DNA of 64,000 bases from Quatrionicoccus australiensis (GCF_020510525.1 NZ_CP075188.1:1426001-1490000), one strand, 5' to 3'. Positions 1 to 9,217 are shown, counted from the stretch's first letter. Made by a program: numbers and translations. Notes: a model not told the origin generated them from the letters alone.

Positions 1-1
1 C

Positions 2-430
2 GGCATCACCGATCCGCGCAACCTCGGCGCCTGCCTGCGGGTTGCCGATGCGGCCGGCGTCCATGCCGTGATCGCGCCCAAGGATCGCGCTGTCGGCCTC
101 ACCGATGTTGCCGCCAAGACCGCCTGCGGTGCTGCCGAAACGGTGCCCTACGTGATGGTCACCAACCTGGCGCGCACGCTGCGCGAGCTGCAGGAACGTG
201 AAATCTGCGTGATCGGCACGGCTGGCGAGGCAGAAGACGATCTCTATACCGCAACCTGGCCGCAGGCAACCGCCTGGGTGCTCGGCGCCGAAGGCGAAGG
301 CATGCGTCGCCTGACCCGCGAGAACTGCGACCAGCTGATCAAGATCCCGATGCACGGCACGGTGGAAAGCCTCAACGTTTCCGTCGCGGCCGGCGTCTGC
401 CTGTTCGAAGCCCGCCGGCGCCTCGGCTGA
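2..430 (+). CDS. rlmB: 23S rRNA (guanosine-2'-O-)-methyltransferase RlmB, 3' part (5' truncated by window)
   Basis: The reading frame is open from the window edge and ends at a TGA at 428-430. The encoded 142 residues are the C-terminal SpoU/TrmH (SPOUT) methyltransferase domain. Motif 1 is seen as [10 protein letters not shown], the second motif as VLGAEGEGM, and the third as [15 protein letters not shown]; together these form the trefoil-knot S-adenosylmethionine site of the family. RlmB methylates G2251 of 23S rRNA. The N-terminal substrate-binding domain lies outside the window. The SPOUT family is certain. The RlmB assignment rests on the [13 protein letters not shown] motif and is likely. 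Confidence 0.9.
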   Translation, partial: GITDPRNLGACLRVADAAGVHAVIAPKDRAVGLTDVAAKTACGAAETVPYVMVTNLARTLRELQEREICVIGTAGEAEDDLYTATWPQATAWVLGAEGEGMRRLTRENCDQLIKIPMHGTVESLNVSVAAGVCLFEARRRLG

Positions 431-448
431 TCCACGGTCCCGGCCGCG

Positions 449-1342
449 TCAGGCGGCCGGCCGGCGGTATTTCCGCCACATGCTCCAGCTGAACACGAAA
501 AGCCCGAGCCAGATCAGCCCGAAGCTGACCAGGCGGGCGTTCTGCAGCGGTTCGCCGAACAGCCAGACGGCGGTCAGGAACTGCATGCTCGGGTTGATGT
601 ACATCAGCATGCCGACGCTGGCCAGATCGAGGCGCTGCGTCGCCGCGGCGAAGGCCATCAGCGGCAGGGCGGTGAGCACGCCGGCGGCAACCAGCAGCCA
701 GGCGGTCAACGCGTCTGGCGCGGCAAAAACCGCGTGACTGGCGGTTTGCCACTGCCACAGCGCATAGATGCCGCACACCGGCAGCATGGCCAGGGTTTCC
801 AGCCATAGTCCGGAAATGGCATCGACCGGCACCTGCTTGCGGACCAGACCGTAGCTGCCGAAGCTGGCGGCGAGGAAGAGCGACACCCAGGGCAGGCTGC
901 CCAGGCTGAGCACCTCGTTGAGCAGCGCCGCGATGGCGAGCCCGACCGAAATCCACTCCAGCCGGTTGAGGCGTTCCTTGAGCACGAGCAGGCCGAGCAG
1001 CACATTGACCAGCGGCGTCAGGAAGTAGCCGAGACTGGAGGCGACCACCTGCTGGTTGGCGACGGCCCACAGGAAGACCAGCCAGTTGCTGCCGACCAGC
1101 AGCGCGGCCAGCGCCAGCATGGCGAACTGGCGCGGCGTTCTGAACACGGCCAGCACCTTGCCCCAGCCCTGGCGCAGGGTGAGCAGCAGGCTGACGAAAA
1201 CGCAGGCCCAGACAGCACGGTTGGAGAGCACGTCCATCGGCGCGACATGCGACAGCTGCCGGAAGAAAAGCGGGAAAAAGCCCCAGATGCCGTAGGCGAG
1301 CAGGCCGAAGCCGATGCCGGCGAGCGGAGTGGTGGCGCGCAT
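449..1342 (-). CDS. rarD: EamA-family permease RarD
   Basis: This 297-residue protein has about ten hydrophobic segments. It starts with the pattern typical of RarD (GIGFGLLAYGIWGFFPLFF), and DVLSNRAVWA follows within the first 50 residues. RarD proteins are inner-membrane members of the drug/metabolite transporter superfamily, named from chloramphenicol-sensitive mutants; their substrate is not established. The gene lies 5 bp downstream of the DUF599 gene on the same strand, so the two are probably cotranscribed. It converges with rlmB. Confidence 0.88.
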   Translation of the reverse strand: MRATTPLAGIGFGLLAYGIWGFFPLFFRQLSHVAPMDVLSNRAVWACVFVSLLLTLRQGWGKVLAVFRTPRQFAMLALAALLVGSNWLVFLWAVANQQVVASSLGYFLTPLVNVLLGLLVLKERLNRLEWISVGLAIAALLNEVLSLGSLPWVSLFLAASFGSYGLVRKQVPVDAISGLWLETLAMLPVCGIYALWQWQTASHAVFAAPDALTAWLLVAAGVLTALPLMAFAAATQRLDLASVGMLMYINPSMQFLTAVWLFGEPLQNARLVSFGLIWLGLFVFSWSMWRKYRRPAA

Positions 1343-1347
1343 CGGGT

Positions 1348-2040
1348 CTAGTCTTCTTCGCGCAGGATGGCTAGCGCCGGCGACTGGAAGTCGCGCCGGT
1401 AAAGCACGATCAGCACGCCGATGGCGAGCGCGCCGAGGACGACCGGGTGGAGCAGCCAGCCGGAGGCGGCCAGGCCGAAGTAATAGGCGCGGATGCCGCG
1501 GTTGAAGTCGTCGCCGGCCAGGCTGTTGGCGCGTGCGACGCGCAGCGCGTAGCGGTCGATGGCCGGATCGCCTGCCTTGCCGAAGGGGGCGGCGCCGACC
1601 AGGATGCAGAGCAGGTTGAACTGGCGCAGCGACCAGGTGAACTTGAAATAGGCGAAGACGAAGGACGCGAGCAGCAGCATCAGCTTGAGCTCAAGCAGTT
1701 CGCGGTTGCCCTGGCTGCCGAAGGGCAGTTCGGTGGTGAAGCTGAGCAGCTTGTCGGAGGCACCGAGCGCGGCGAGCAGGCCGGCGATGATGTAGATGGT
1801 GGTGTTGGCGTAGAAGGAAACGCTGGTCACCAGGTTGCCGATCAGGGTCGAGTCGGCGACGCGGATCTCGCGCTCCAGCATGCGCTGCGCCCATTGCAGA
1901 CGGTAAGCCTGGCTGGTGCGGACGAGGCCGCCTTCGCCCCAGCGGCTATGTTCGGAATACCAGGCGTAGCCGGCCCAGGAAGCGAAGAAAACGGCCACCG
2001 CGAGCCAGTCGACCGTGGAGAGATGAGGAAGTGCGTTCAT
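1348..2040 (-). CDS. DUF599 family membrane protein
   Basis: This is a 230-residue protein starting MNALPHLSTVDWLAV. The DWLAV..FF.SWAGYAWY opening, several membrane segments, and an RVARANSLAGDDFNRGIRAYYF segment are characteristic of DUF599, a proteobacterial membrane family of unknown function. I chose the ATG at 2040 because the family begins there; an upstream extension would be arginine-rich and unlike the family. It is the first gene of a likely two-gene operon with rarD. Confidence 0.85.
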   Translation of the reverse strand: MNALPHLSTVDWLAVAVFFASWAGYAWYSEHSRWGEGGLVRTSQAYRLQWAQRMLEREIRVADSTLIGNLVTSVSFYANTTIYIIAGLLAALGASDKLLSFTTELPFGSQGNRELLELKLMLLLASFVFAYFKFTWSLRQFNLLCILVGAAPFGKAGDPAIDRYALRVARANSLAGDDFNRGIRAYYFGLAASGWLLHPVVLGALAIGVLIVLYRRDFQSPALAILREED

Positions 2041-2078
2041 GGCGTGGAGTTTGCCACAAGGCAGGCCGTCTGCGCGTT

Positions 2079-2936
2079 TCAGGCGGCGCCGGGAAGACGC
2101 TTCCTGCCGCCGATGACGAGGCCGATACCGCCGAGGATGGCGAGCGAACTGAGCAGCAGTTGCCAGCTGATCGCTTCGCCGAGAAAGAGCACGCCGCCGA
2201 GCGCGGCGAGCACTGGCACGCTCAGTTGCAGGCTGGCCGCCGTGGTTGCGGCGAGGGCCGGCAAGGCCGCGTACCACAGCGCGTAGCCGAGACCGGACGC
2301 GATGCCGCCCGAGGCCAGCGCGTAGATGACGCCGGCCGTATCGAGATTGATCCGTTCCAGGCCGGCGAGGCTGAGGACGAGGCAGAACGGCAGGGCGCGC
2401 AGGAAATTGCCGGCGGTCGCCACGGTCGGGTTACCGAGGCGCTTGCCGAGCAGCGAATAGACGCCCCAGGCGACGCCGGCGGCGAGCATCAGGGCGGCGC
2501 TGAGCGGCGGTGGCGCACTGCCCAGGCCGGGCGCGAGCAGGCTGAGCAGGCCGCCGAGGGCGAGGATGAAACCGGCCGTCTGCAGCGCCTGCAGGCGTTC
2601 GCCGCGCCACAGGCCGGTACCGATCATGGTCATCTGCACGGCGCCGAACAGGAGCAGGGCGCCGACCGCAGTCGGCAGGCTGAGATAGGCAAAGGAAAAG
2701 CCGGCGGCGTAGATGAACAGTGCCGCCGCGGCCAGCCAGCTGCCGCCGGGCGGCGTCGCCGGGCCGCGCCAGCGCACGAGCAGCCAGAGCACGGCGGCAC
2801 CGGAGGCGAGGCGCAGGCTGGTGAAACTGCCAGCATCGATGCCGGTGGTTTTCAGCGCCAGGCGGCAGAGCAGCGAGTTGGCGGCGAAAGCGAGCATGGC
2901 GAGGACGACGATCAGGGCAAGGCGGCGGACGGGCAT
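2079..2936 (-). CDS. DMT-superfamily (EamA) transporter
   Basis: This 285-residue protein has ten predicted membrane helices in two EamA repeats. It starts MPVRRLALIVVLAMLAFAANS and carries the family pattern SFTSLRLASGA in helix 2. Proteins of this type export small metabolites or amino acids; the substrate cannot be read from the sequence. It follows pbpC on the same strand with a 57-bp gap, and precedes DUF599 and rarD. The segment therefore holds two EamA transporters within 2.5 kb. Confidence 0.85.
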   Translation of the reverse strand: MPVRRLALIVVLAMLAFAANSLLCRLALKTTGIDAGSFTSLRLASGAAVLWLLVRWRGPATPPGGSWLAAAALFIYAAGFSFAYLSLPTAVGALLLFGAVQMTMIGTGLWRGERLQALQTAGFILALGGLLSLLAPGLGSAPPPLSAALMLAAGVAWGVYSLLGKRLGNPTVATAGNFLRALPFCLVLSLAGLERINLDTAGVIYALASGGIASGLGYALWYAALPALAATTAASLQLSVPVLAALGGVLFLGEAISWQLLLSSLAILGGIGLVIGGRKRLPGAA

Positions 2937-2993
2937 CGATATTTTCCGGGGCTGGCGGGCGACAGGCTGTGCTTGGGAAAGCGCGGCGGCGCC

Positions 2994-5204
2994 TTAAGTT
3001 CCCTTGCCCTTCAGCGCGCGGACTTCAAAGGCGGTTTCGTCCATCGTTTCGCCGCGCCCGTTTTCCAGGCGCAGCTTGTGGCGGCCCGGTTGCGGCAGCC
3101 AGGAGAGCTTGTCGCCGGCCTTGCCGAGCGGCTTGTCGTCGAGGCGCCAGCGCCAGTCGGGACCGGCCGTGGCGGACAGGCGCAGCGGCACGCGCTGGCG
3201 TTGCGGCGGGATGTCGGGGTCGAGCGCGATGACGCTGCCGTTCGCCGGGTAGGCGATGCGCGCCAGCGCCGTGCTTGGCGCGGCGCGCACGACCGGCATC
3301 TCGGTGCCGGCGAGGAACCATTCCGCGCGTTGCGGCTCGCGCGCCGGTTCGAAGCGGGTTTTCATCCGGACCAGACCGGCCGGGGCGGCGGGCGGCGCGC
3401 TGCGCACGCCGGGTCGGGCATGGCGCGCATCGCCGCGCTGCAGCCAGTCCATGACCTCGCGCCAGACCGGCGCCGCGCCGGACACGCCGGAGACGTCGTG
3501 CATCGGGCTGCCGCTCGCATTGCCGACCCAGACGGCAACGGTATAGCGGCGCGAGTAGCCGATGCACCAGTTGTCGCGCATGTCCTTGCTGGTGCCGGTC
3601 TTGGCCGCAGCCCAGTAGGGCGTGGCGAGCCAGGATTCAAGGCCGAAGGTGGTGGCGCGCGCATTGCGGTCGGCGAGGATGTCGCTGACCAGAAAGGCAC
3701 TTTGCGGCGTGTTGACCGCATGCGGCGTGCCATCGAAAACGCCGGCGCAGCCTTCGCGGCGGCAGGGCGGCTCGGCCGCGGTCTTGCCCGGCTCGGCGCG
3801 CAGCGGCGTCCAGAGGCCGGCGTTGGCCAGGGTGCGGTAGGCGTTGGCGAGCATGAGCAGCGAGACGTCGGCCGAGCCGAGCGCCAGGCTGTAGCCGTAC
3901 CAGTCGCCGCTTTCCTTGAGGCTGCTGAAGCCGCTCGCCTTGAGGCGTTGCTGGAAGGCATCCGGGCCGAGCCGGACCAGGGTCTTGACCGCCGGCACGT
4001 TGAGCGAGCCGGCCAGCGCGACGCGCGCCGAGACCCAGCCGCGGTAGTGCGGCTCGTAATTCTGCGGCGCGTAGAGGCCGTTGCCGGCGTCCAGCGTCAG
4101 CGGAGCATCCTCGATCAGCGAGGCCGGCGTCAGCTGGCGGCGTTCGAAGGCTTGCGCGTAGAGAAAGGGTTTGAGCGTCGAGCCGGCCTGGCGCAGCGCG
4201 GTCACGCCATCGACCTCGGCGGCACCGGAAAGGTCGCCACTCGAACCGATCCAGGCGAGGATCTCTCCACTTGCATTGTCGATGGCGACGAGCGCGCCGT
4301 CTTCGACGTTCTGGCGGTGCAGGGCCGAAAGGTGGCGGCGCAGCGCCTCGCCGGCAAAACGCTGCAGGTCGCCTTCAAGCGACGAGCGTAGCGGTCGACC
4401 GGTCGAATTGAGCATTTTTCGCGCGAGATGCGGCGCCAGTTGTTCGCCGGGTGGCGTTGCCGGCGCGCCCAGGCTGCCGCCCAGCGCAAGCGTCGCGAAG
4501 CCGTCGAGACCGTCGCATTCGCCGGCCCGGTTCATTTCCTTGAGGAGGTTGCAGGCGCGTTTGACGACCAGCGCCGGGGCGGCGTTCGGGGCGCGCAGCA
4601 GGGCCGCGGCCAGCGCTGACTCGCGTTCGTCGAGCCCGTGCGGCCATTTGCCGAACAGCTTGCGGCTCATCGCGCCGACGCCCTGCAACTCGCCGCGGAA
4701 ATCGACCAGGTTGAGATAGGCCTCGAGAATCTGCCGCTTGTTCCAGGAGCGCTCCAGGCGCAGCGCAGCGGTCGACTGCGAAATTTTGCCCAAAATGCTG
4801 CGTCGACCGCTGCGTTTCCCGTCTTCGTCGAGCAGACCGGCCAGCTGCATGCTCAGCGTGCTGGCGCCGCGCGTGCGGCCGCCCCAGAAATTCGTCCACG
4901 CCGCCTTGCCGGCGGCCTGCCAGTCGACGCCGTCGTGTTCGAGAAAGCGCTTGTCTTCGGAAACGATCACGGCGCGCACGAAGGCCGGCGCGATGTCGTC
5001 CAGTGCGGTCCACGCTTCGCGGCGGCCGTTTTTGTCGAGGCGCAGCGTGTGCAGCGGCCGGCCGTCGCGGGCGAGCAGCGTCGCATCGGAGCTGACGTAG
5101 GCGGCCCGCACTTCGGCAAAACCAGGCAGCGCCAGCGCCATGCCGGGCAGGCTGCCGGCAAGACAGAGAAAGAGAAGCGGTGCGCGGAGCTGGCGAATGG
5201 GCAC
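2994..5204 (-). CDS. pbpC: Penicillin-binding protein 1C (bifunctional glycosyltransferase/transpeptidase)
   Basis: The protein is about 736 residues from a GTG at 5204, close to E. coli PbpC (770). A signal anchor (APLLFLCLAGSLPGMALALPG) is followed by a GT51 glycosyltransferase domain with catalytic Glu in SEDKRF (about residue 80) and GASTLSMQLA. The transpeptidase domain has the SxxK motif STLK (about 343), SLN, and KTG (about 535), so all catalytic motifs are intact. A C-terminal BiPBP_C beta domain completes the PBP1c architecture. It polymerises or modifies peptidoglycan in the periplasm. The start is uncertain: an ATG at 5363 is in frame but would overlap the divergent protease gene. 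An inverted repeat lies inside the gene at 4765-4813. The usual partner, an alpha-2-macroglobulin gene, is not adjacent; it is 45 kb away in this window. Confidence 0.92.
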   Translation of the reverse strand: MPIRQLRAPLLFLCLAGSLPGMALALPGFAEVRAAYVSSDATLLARDGRPLHTLRLDKNGRREAWTALDDIAPAFVRAVIVSEDKRFLEHDGVDWQAAGKAAWTNFWGGRTRGASTLSMQLAGLLDEDGKRSGRRSILGKISQSTAALRLERSWNKRQILEAYLNLVDFRGELQGVGAMSRKLFGKWPHGLDERESALAAALLRAPNAAPALVVKRACNLLKEMNRAGECDGLDGFATLALGGSLGAPATPPGEQLAPHLARKMLNSTGRPLRSSLEGDLQRFAGEALRRHLSALHRQNVEDGALVAIDNASGEILAWIGSSGDLSGAAEVDGVTALRQAGSTLKPFLYAQAFERRQLTPASLIEDAPLTLDAGNGLYAPQNYEPHYRGWVSARVALAGSLNVPAVKTLVRLGPDAFQQRLKASGFSSLKESGDWYGYSLALGSADVSLLMLANAYRTLANAGLWTPLRAEPGKTAAEPPCRREGCAGVFDGTPHAVNTPQSAFLVSDILADRNARATTFGLESWLATPYWAAAKTGTSKDMRDNWCIGYSRRYTVAVWVGNASGSPMHDVSGVSGAAPVWREVMDWLQRGDARHARPGVRSAPPAAPAGLVRMKTRFEPAREPQRAEWFLAGTEMPVVRAAPSTALARIAYPANGSVIALDPDIPPQRQRVPLRLSATAGPDWRWRLDDKPLGKAGDKLSWLPQPGRHKLRLENGRGETMDETAFEVRALKGKGT
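4765..4813. repeat. 12-bp inverted repeat with GGTCGAC core inside pbpC
   Basis: GCAGCGGTCGAC at 4765-4776 is repeated in inverted form as GTCGACCGCTGC at 4802-4813. The spacer holds a second small dyad (ATTTTGCCCAAAAT). The layout resembles the intergenic GGTCGACC elements elsewhere in the window (for example 34,265-34,308), but here it is read through in frame as part of the glycosyltransferase domain. Confidence 0.6.
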
Positions 5205-5345
5205 GAGGAAATGGGGCAGATTGGCTTGCTCGATGCTTATAACGGCTTTGTCGCTGGTGATGCAAGCTGGTTTCCGGCGCCGTCCTGCACTTGCCAGGCT
5301 TTTATTCACCGGCTTGTTTACCTGGCGAGAGCAGGACGGCGCATC

Positions 5346-6107
5346 ATGGCGGGAGTACAACAAGAAAAATCATCGATGATCGAATCCATTCTCCTGACTG
5401 CCGCCCGCATCTTCACCTTCAACCGGCAGCAGCACCTGACCAACGCCAGCGGCTTTTTCTTCGCGCGCGGCGAGCGGCTGTTCCTGGTGACCAGTCGGCA
5501 TGTGCTGTTCGATGAACCGAGCAAGCATTTTCCCAATCGCATCGAGATCGAGCTGCATATCGATCCCGACAACATGGCGCGTTCGACCGGTTTCTCGATG
5601 CCGCTCTACCGCGATGGCAAGGCGGTCTGGCGGCAGGCGACCGATGCGGCCGGCGAGATCGACGTCGCCGTGCTCGAGATCAATCGCGAGGCCTTGCCCA
5701 AGACGACCGTCTTCCGCGCCTTCACGCCGGCCCACCTGCTGGCGCCGGACGACCAGATCGAGGTCGGCAGTTCGCTGCTGGTGGTCGGCTTTCCGCTCGG
5801 CTTTCACGACACGCTGCATCACACGCCGGTGGTACGCCAGGCCATCGTCGCCTCGTCCTTCGGCCTGCGCTTCCAGGGCGAGGGCTATTTCCTGACCGAT
5901 GCGCGCACCCATCGCGGCAGCAGCGGTGCGCCGGTGGTCATGCGGACCAGCGAGGAAAAGCCGGAACTGGCCGGCCTGCCGTGGATGTTGCTCGGCATTC
6001 ACTCGGCGCGGCTCGATGTCGGCACGCGCGACCTCAAGCTCGACGAGGCGCTCGGCCTCAATTGCGCCTGGTACGCCGACCTGCTGCTGATCCTGACCAA
6101 GGACTGA
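5346..6107 (+). CDS. Trypsin-like serine peptidase domain protein
   Basis: The encoded protein is 253 residues with a chymotrypsin-like (S1/S46-like) layout: His in TSRHVLF, Asp in GEIDVAVLEI, and the nucleophile in HRGSSGAPVV. No signal peptide is visible, so a cytoplasmic location is likely unless another export route is used. The start at 5346 follows AGGA with 9-nt spacing; an ATG at 5376 is an alternative. It is divergent from pbpC, and the two share the short region 5205-5345. The family is usually annotated as serine protease or trypsin-like peptidase; the substrate is unknown. Confidence 0.75.
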   Translation: MAGVQQEKSSMIESILLTAARIFTFNRQQHLTNASGFFFARGERLFLVTSRHVLFDEPSKHFPNRIEIELHIDPDNMARSTGFSMPLYRDGKAVWRQATDAAGEIDVAVLEINREALPKTTVFRAFTPAHLLAPDDQIEVGSSLLVVGFPLGFHDTLHHTPVVRQAIVASSFGLRFQGEGYFLTDARTHRGSSGAPVVMRTSEEKPELAGLPWMLLGIHSARLDVGTRDLKLDEALGLNCAWYADLLLILTKD

Positions 6108-6194
6108 TTTATTTTGCGCCGCCCGGTTAATCAACGGGCATCGGCCTATAGTGGGTTGGACCGGCAACTGCCGGAGTCAGTCAGGAGTACGAGC

Positions 6195-6320
6195 ATGGGC
6201 AAGACGACGAAAAGCAACAAGGAAACCAAGAAGGCCGCTGTGTTGACGCCGAAGGAAAAGAAATCCGCCAAGCAGGTCAAGAAGCACGCCGGTGACGTCG
6301 CGCCCCTGATCCACCGCTAG
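6195..6320 (+). CDS. Small lysine-rich protein (41 aa), unknown function
   Basis: The short gene MGKTTKSNKETKKAAV... follows a good Shine-Dalgarno (AGGAG at 6183-6187) and ends at a TAG at 6318-6320. About a quarter of the residues are lysine, with almost no aromatics, so the product is probably unstructured and may bind nucleic acid. A TATAGT box at 6147-6152 could be its -10 element. I do not recognise a named family. The strong ribosome-binding site and the gap it fills between two convergent genes are the main support. Confidence 0.6.
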   Translation: MGKTTKSNKETKKAAVLTPKEKKSAKQVKKHAGDVAPLIHR

Positions 6321-6331
6321 GCGTTTTCAGT

Positions 6332-7963
6332 TCAGGCAGCGCCCTTGAGCATGCTCAGGGCGACCTGCTCGGCGACCTTGATGCCGTCCACCGCCGCCGA
6401 CAGGATGCCGCCGGCGTAACCGGCGCCTTCGCCGGCCGGAAAGAGGCCGTGCGTATTCAGGCTCTGGCATTCGGCATTGCGCGTGATGCGGATCGGTGAC
6501 GAAGTGCGTGTCTCGACGCCGGTCAGGATCGCATCGGCCATCGCGAAGCCGCGAATCTGCTTGTCGAAAGCCGGGATCGCCTCGCGCAGCGCTTCGATCA
6601 CGTAAGCCGGCACGCAACTCGCCAGATCGGTCATATGCACGCCCGGCTGGTAGGACGGATCGACCTCGCCCAGCGCGGTCGACGCCCGGCCGGCGAGGAA
6701 ATCGCCGACCCGCTGTGCCGGTGCGGCATAGGTGCCGCCGCCGGCGACGAAAGCCGCCGATTCCCACTGCCGCTGAAAGTCGATGCCGGCCAGCGGATTG
6801 GTCTTGAAGTCGCCGGGAAAATCCTCGGGATTGACGTTGACCACCAGCGCCGCGTTGGCATTGCGCTCGGCGCGCGAATACTGGCTCATGCCGTTGGTCA
6901 CGACGCGGCCTTCTTCCGAAGTCGCCGCAACCACCTGGCCACCCGGACACATGCAGAAACTGTAGGCGGTACGCCCGTTCTTGCAGTGATGCACCAGCTT
7001 GTAATCGGCGGCGCCGAGCAGTTCGTTGCCGGCATTCGGGCCGAAGCGGGCGCGGTCGATCAGGGCCTGCGGATGCTCGACGCGGAAACCGATCGAGAAG
7101 GGTTTGGGCTCGATATAAACGCCCTGCGCGTGCAGCATCTGGAAAGTGTCGCGGGCACTGTGGCCGATCGCCAGCACGACATGCCGGCTGGCGAGCGAGC
7201 TGCCGTCGGCAAGCGTCACGCCGGTGACCTGGCCATCTTCGATGTCGATACGGTCGACCTTGCTCGAGAAGCGGATTTCACCGCCCAGCGCGGTGATCGT
7301 CGCGCGCATGTTCTCGACCATCTTGACCAGGCGGAAGGTGCCGATGTGCGGCTTGCTGACGTAGATGATCTCTTCCGGCGCGCCGGCCTTGACGAATTCC
7401 TCGAGCACCTTGCGGCCGTGGAACTGCGGGTCCTTAATCTGGCTGTACAGCTTGCCGTCCGAGAAGGTGCCGGCGCCGCCTTCACCGAACTGCACGTTCG
7501 ACTCCGGGTTGAGCTTGTTGTCGCGCCACAGGCCCCAGGTGTCCTTGGTGCGCTCGCGCACGGCCTTGCCGCGTTCGAGGATGATCGGTTTGAAACCCAT
7601 CTGGGCCAGCATCAGGCCGGCGAGCAGGCCGCAGGGGCCGGTGCCGATGACGATGGGCCGCTCGTTCAGCCCGGCCGGCGCCTGCGCCACGAACTTGTAG
7701 TTGGTGTCCGGCGTCGGCGCGATGTGGGCGTCGTTGTTGGCCGCCTTGAGGCGCTGCACGACCGCGGCTTCGTCGCGGATCTCGACATCGAGCGTGAACA
7801 CGAAAACGATGTTGCTGCGCTTGCGGGCATCGTAACCGCGACGGAAAACCGTGAAATTCAGCAGGTCGACCGGTGCGATGGCGAGGCGTTCGACAATCGC
7901 GGCACGCAGGTCGTCGTCGGTGTATTTCTTGAGCGGGAGCTTGATTTCGGTCAGGCGCAGCAT
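6332..7963 (-). CDS. NAD(P)/FAD-dependent oxidoreductase (COG2509-type dehydrogenase)
   Basis: This 543-residue flavoprotein begins MLRLTEIKLPL. An N-terminal alpha/beta region of about 100 residues precedes the FAD-binding motif VIGTGPCGLLAG and the downstream VLAIGHSARDTF. FGEGGAGTFSDGKLYS and the C-terminal LFPAGEGAGYAGGILSAAVDG are signatures of the uncharacterised FAD-dependent dehydrogenase family. The reaction is unknown. I placed the start at the ATG at 7963; upstream in-frame sequence is arginine-rich and looks non-coding. It stands alone between convergent and same-strand neighbours. Confidence 0.85.
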   Translation of the reverse strand: MLRLTEIKLPLKKYTDDDLRAAIVERLAIAPVDLLNFTVFRRGYDARKRSNIVFVFTLDVEIRDEAAVVQRLKAANNDAHIAPTPDTNYKFVAQAPAGLNERPIVIGTGPCGLLAGLMLAQMGFKPIILERGKAVRERTKDTWGLWRDNKLNPESNVQFGEGGAGTFSDGKLYSQIKDPQFHGRKVLEEFVKAGAPEEIIYVSKPHIGTFRLVKMVENMRATITALGGEIRFSSKVDRIDIEDGQVTGVTLADGSSLASRHVVLAIGHSARDTFQMLHAQGVYIEPKPFSIGFRVEHPQALIDRARFGPNAGNELLGAADYKLVHHCKNGRTAYSFCMCPGGQVVAATSEEGRVVTNGMSQYSRAERNANAALVVNVNPEDFPGDFKTNPLAGIDFQRQWESAAFVAGGGTYAAPAQRVGDFLAGRASTALGEVDPSYQPGVHMTDLASCVPAYVIEALREAIPAFDKQIRGFAMADAILTGVETRTSSPIRITRNAECQSLNTHGLFPAGEGAGYAGGILSAAVDGIKVAEQVALSMLKGAA

Positions 7964-8050
7964 GGTGTCTATCCGTGGGGGCGCATTGCGGGCGCGTATT
8001 CTAACGCAGGCCGGGCGGGCCGCCGAGCAGCGCGCCACCGGCCGGGAAAA

Positions 8051-9217
8051 TCAGGTCGCAGCGGCGGTCGACCGGTGTTCGATCAGGCGGCCGCGGCCGG
8101 CATCCTTGGCGGCGTAGAGCGCCTCGTCGGAACGCAGGAGCAGCGCGCCCAGTTCGCTTTCATCGGCCAGGCAGGCCAGGCCGGCGCTGTAGTCGAGCGG
8201 AAAGCCGAGCGTTGCCGCGGCGCGGGCGTGCAGGGCGCTGCGCAGGCGATGGTCGAAGGCGCGCGCGGCGCCGGCCTCGGCCATCGGCAGCAGGACGCAG
8301 AACTCCTCGCCGCCGATGCGCGCGACGATGTCGCCGCTGCGCTGCTGCTCGCGCATCAGTTGCCCGAACAGGCGCAACGCTTCGTCGCCCTTTTCATGGC
8401 CGTGTTCATCGTTGACCCGCTTGAAATGGTCGAGGTCGAGGGAGAGCAGGGCAAGCGGCTGGCGGTAGCGGCGGGCATTGGCAAAGGCGCGTTCGGCCTG
8501 CTCGTTCCAGCCGCGCCGGTTGAGGATGGTGGTCAGCGGGTCGATCACCGCCTGGTCGCGCAATTGCTGTTCCGCCTCTTCGCGCCAGGCAACCAGCACC
8601 GAAACATTGGTCAGGACCAGCGTCGCATTGGCGACGACGAGGGCGAGCAGGTTGATCGGGTGCGGCGCCGCGAAATTCGGGTACAGTTCGCTGAAAAAGG
8701 CGCCGAGGATGCCGCGGGCCAGGGTCAGTGTCGCCATCGTCGAGCAGCAGATGAACAGCGCGTGCCGCCAGCGACCGCGCAGCGCGCTCGATGAATTGAG
8801 GGTGGCGCTGGCGAGGATGGCGATTTGCAGGGCGATCAGCGCATTCGACCAGCCGACCCGCCAGGCGTAACTGTCGAACAGGAGCACGTAGCCGATCGGC
8901 ATGGCGATGACCAGCGCGAGCAGGAGCGGCGCAAAGCGGCGCGGCCCGAGCCAGCGGCCGAGCGCCTGATAGAGCAGCCAGTTGCTGGTGCTGAAACAGG
9001 CCATGGAAATGGCCGACAGCACCAGGTTGGGCCAGCGCGTATCCCATTGTTCGGAGAGGATGACGGCGATCCAGGCGCCGGCATGCACGATCAGCGACAG
9101 ACGAGCCGCGTGCGCGGCCGGGCTCAGCGCCCGCCCCATGATGACGGGGAGCAGAATCGCCAGCGCCAGCAGATTGACGACGTTGACGACGAGCAGGGTT
9201 TGCGGATCGAGTGCCAT
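8051..9217 (-). CDS. Membrane-anchored diguanylate cyclase (GGDEF domain)
   Basis: The first 200 or so residues of this 388-residue protein form about six membrane helices. A GGDEF domain follows with DPLTTILNRRGW, LDLDHFKRVNDEHGHEKGDE and the active-site loop GGEEF (about residue 302), so the enzyme should make c-di-GMP from two GTP. No obvious RxxD inhibitory site is seen immediately before the loop. The membrane part has no recognised sensor name. It is a single gene, followed by a 173-bp gap containing degenerate GGTCGAC copies. Confidence 0.88.
   Translation of the reverse strand: MALDPQTLLVVNVVNLLALAILLPVIMGRALSPAAHAARLSLIVHAGAWIAVILSEQWDTRWPNLVLSAISMACFSTSNWLLYQALGRWLGPRRFAPLLLALVIAMPIGYVLLFDSYAWRVGWSNALIALQIAILASATLNSSSALRGRWRHALFICCSTMATLTLARGILGAFFSELYPNFAAPHPINLLALVVANATLVLTNVSVLVAWREEAEQQLRDQAVIDPLTTILNRRGWNEQAERAFANARRYRQPLALLSLDLDHFKRVNDEHGHEKGDEALRLFGQLMREQQRSGDIVARIGGEEFCVLLPMAEAGAARAFDHRLRSALHARAAATLGFPLDYSAGLACLADESELGALLLRSDEALYAAKDAGRGRLIEHRSTAAAT

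Noticed and set aside
2031..4391. A very long open frame on the plus strand opposite the DMT and pbpC genes
   Set aside because: Its product is low in hydrophobic residues and rich in Gln/Ala/Arg/Gly, with no domain; it is the GC-driven antisense shadow of two clearly recognised genes.
8059..8075. GGTCGACCGG inside the diguanylate cyclase gene as a member of the dispersed element family
   Set aside because: GTCGAC arises easily from Val-Asp and similar codon pairs in this GC-rich genome; without a paired core or A/T tract a coding occurrence is not evidence.
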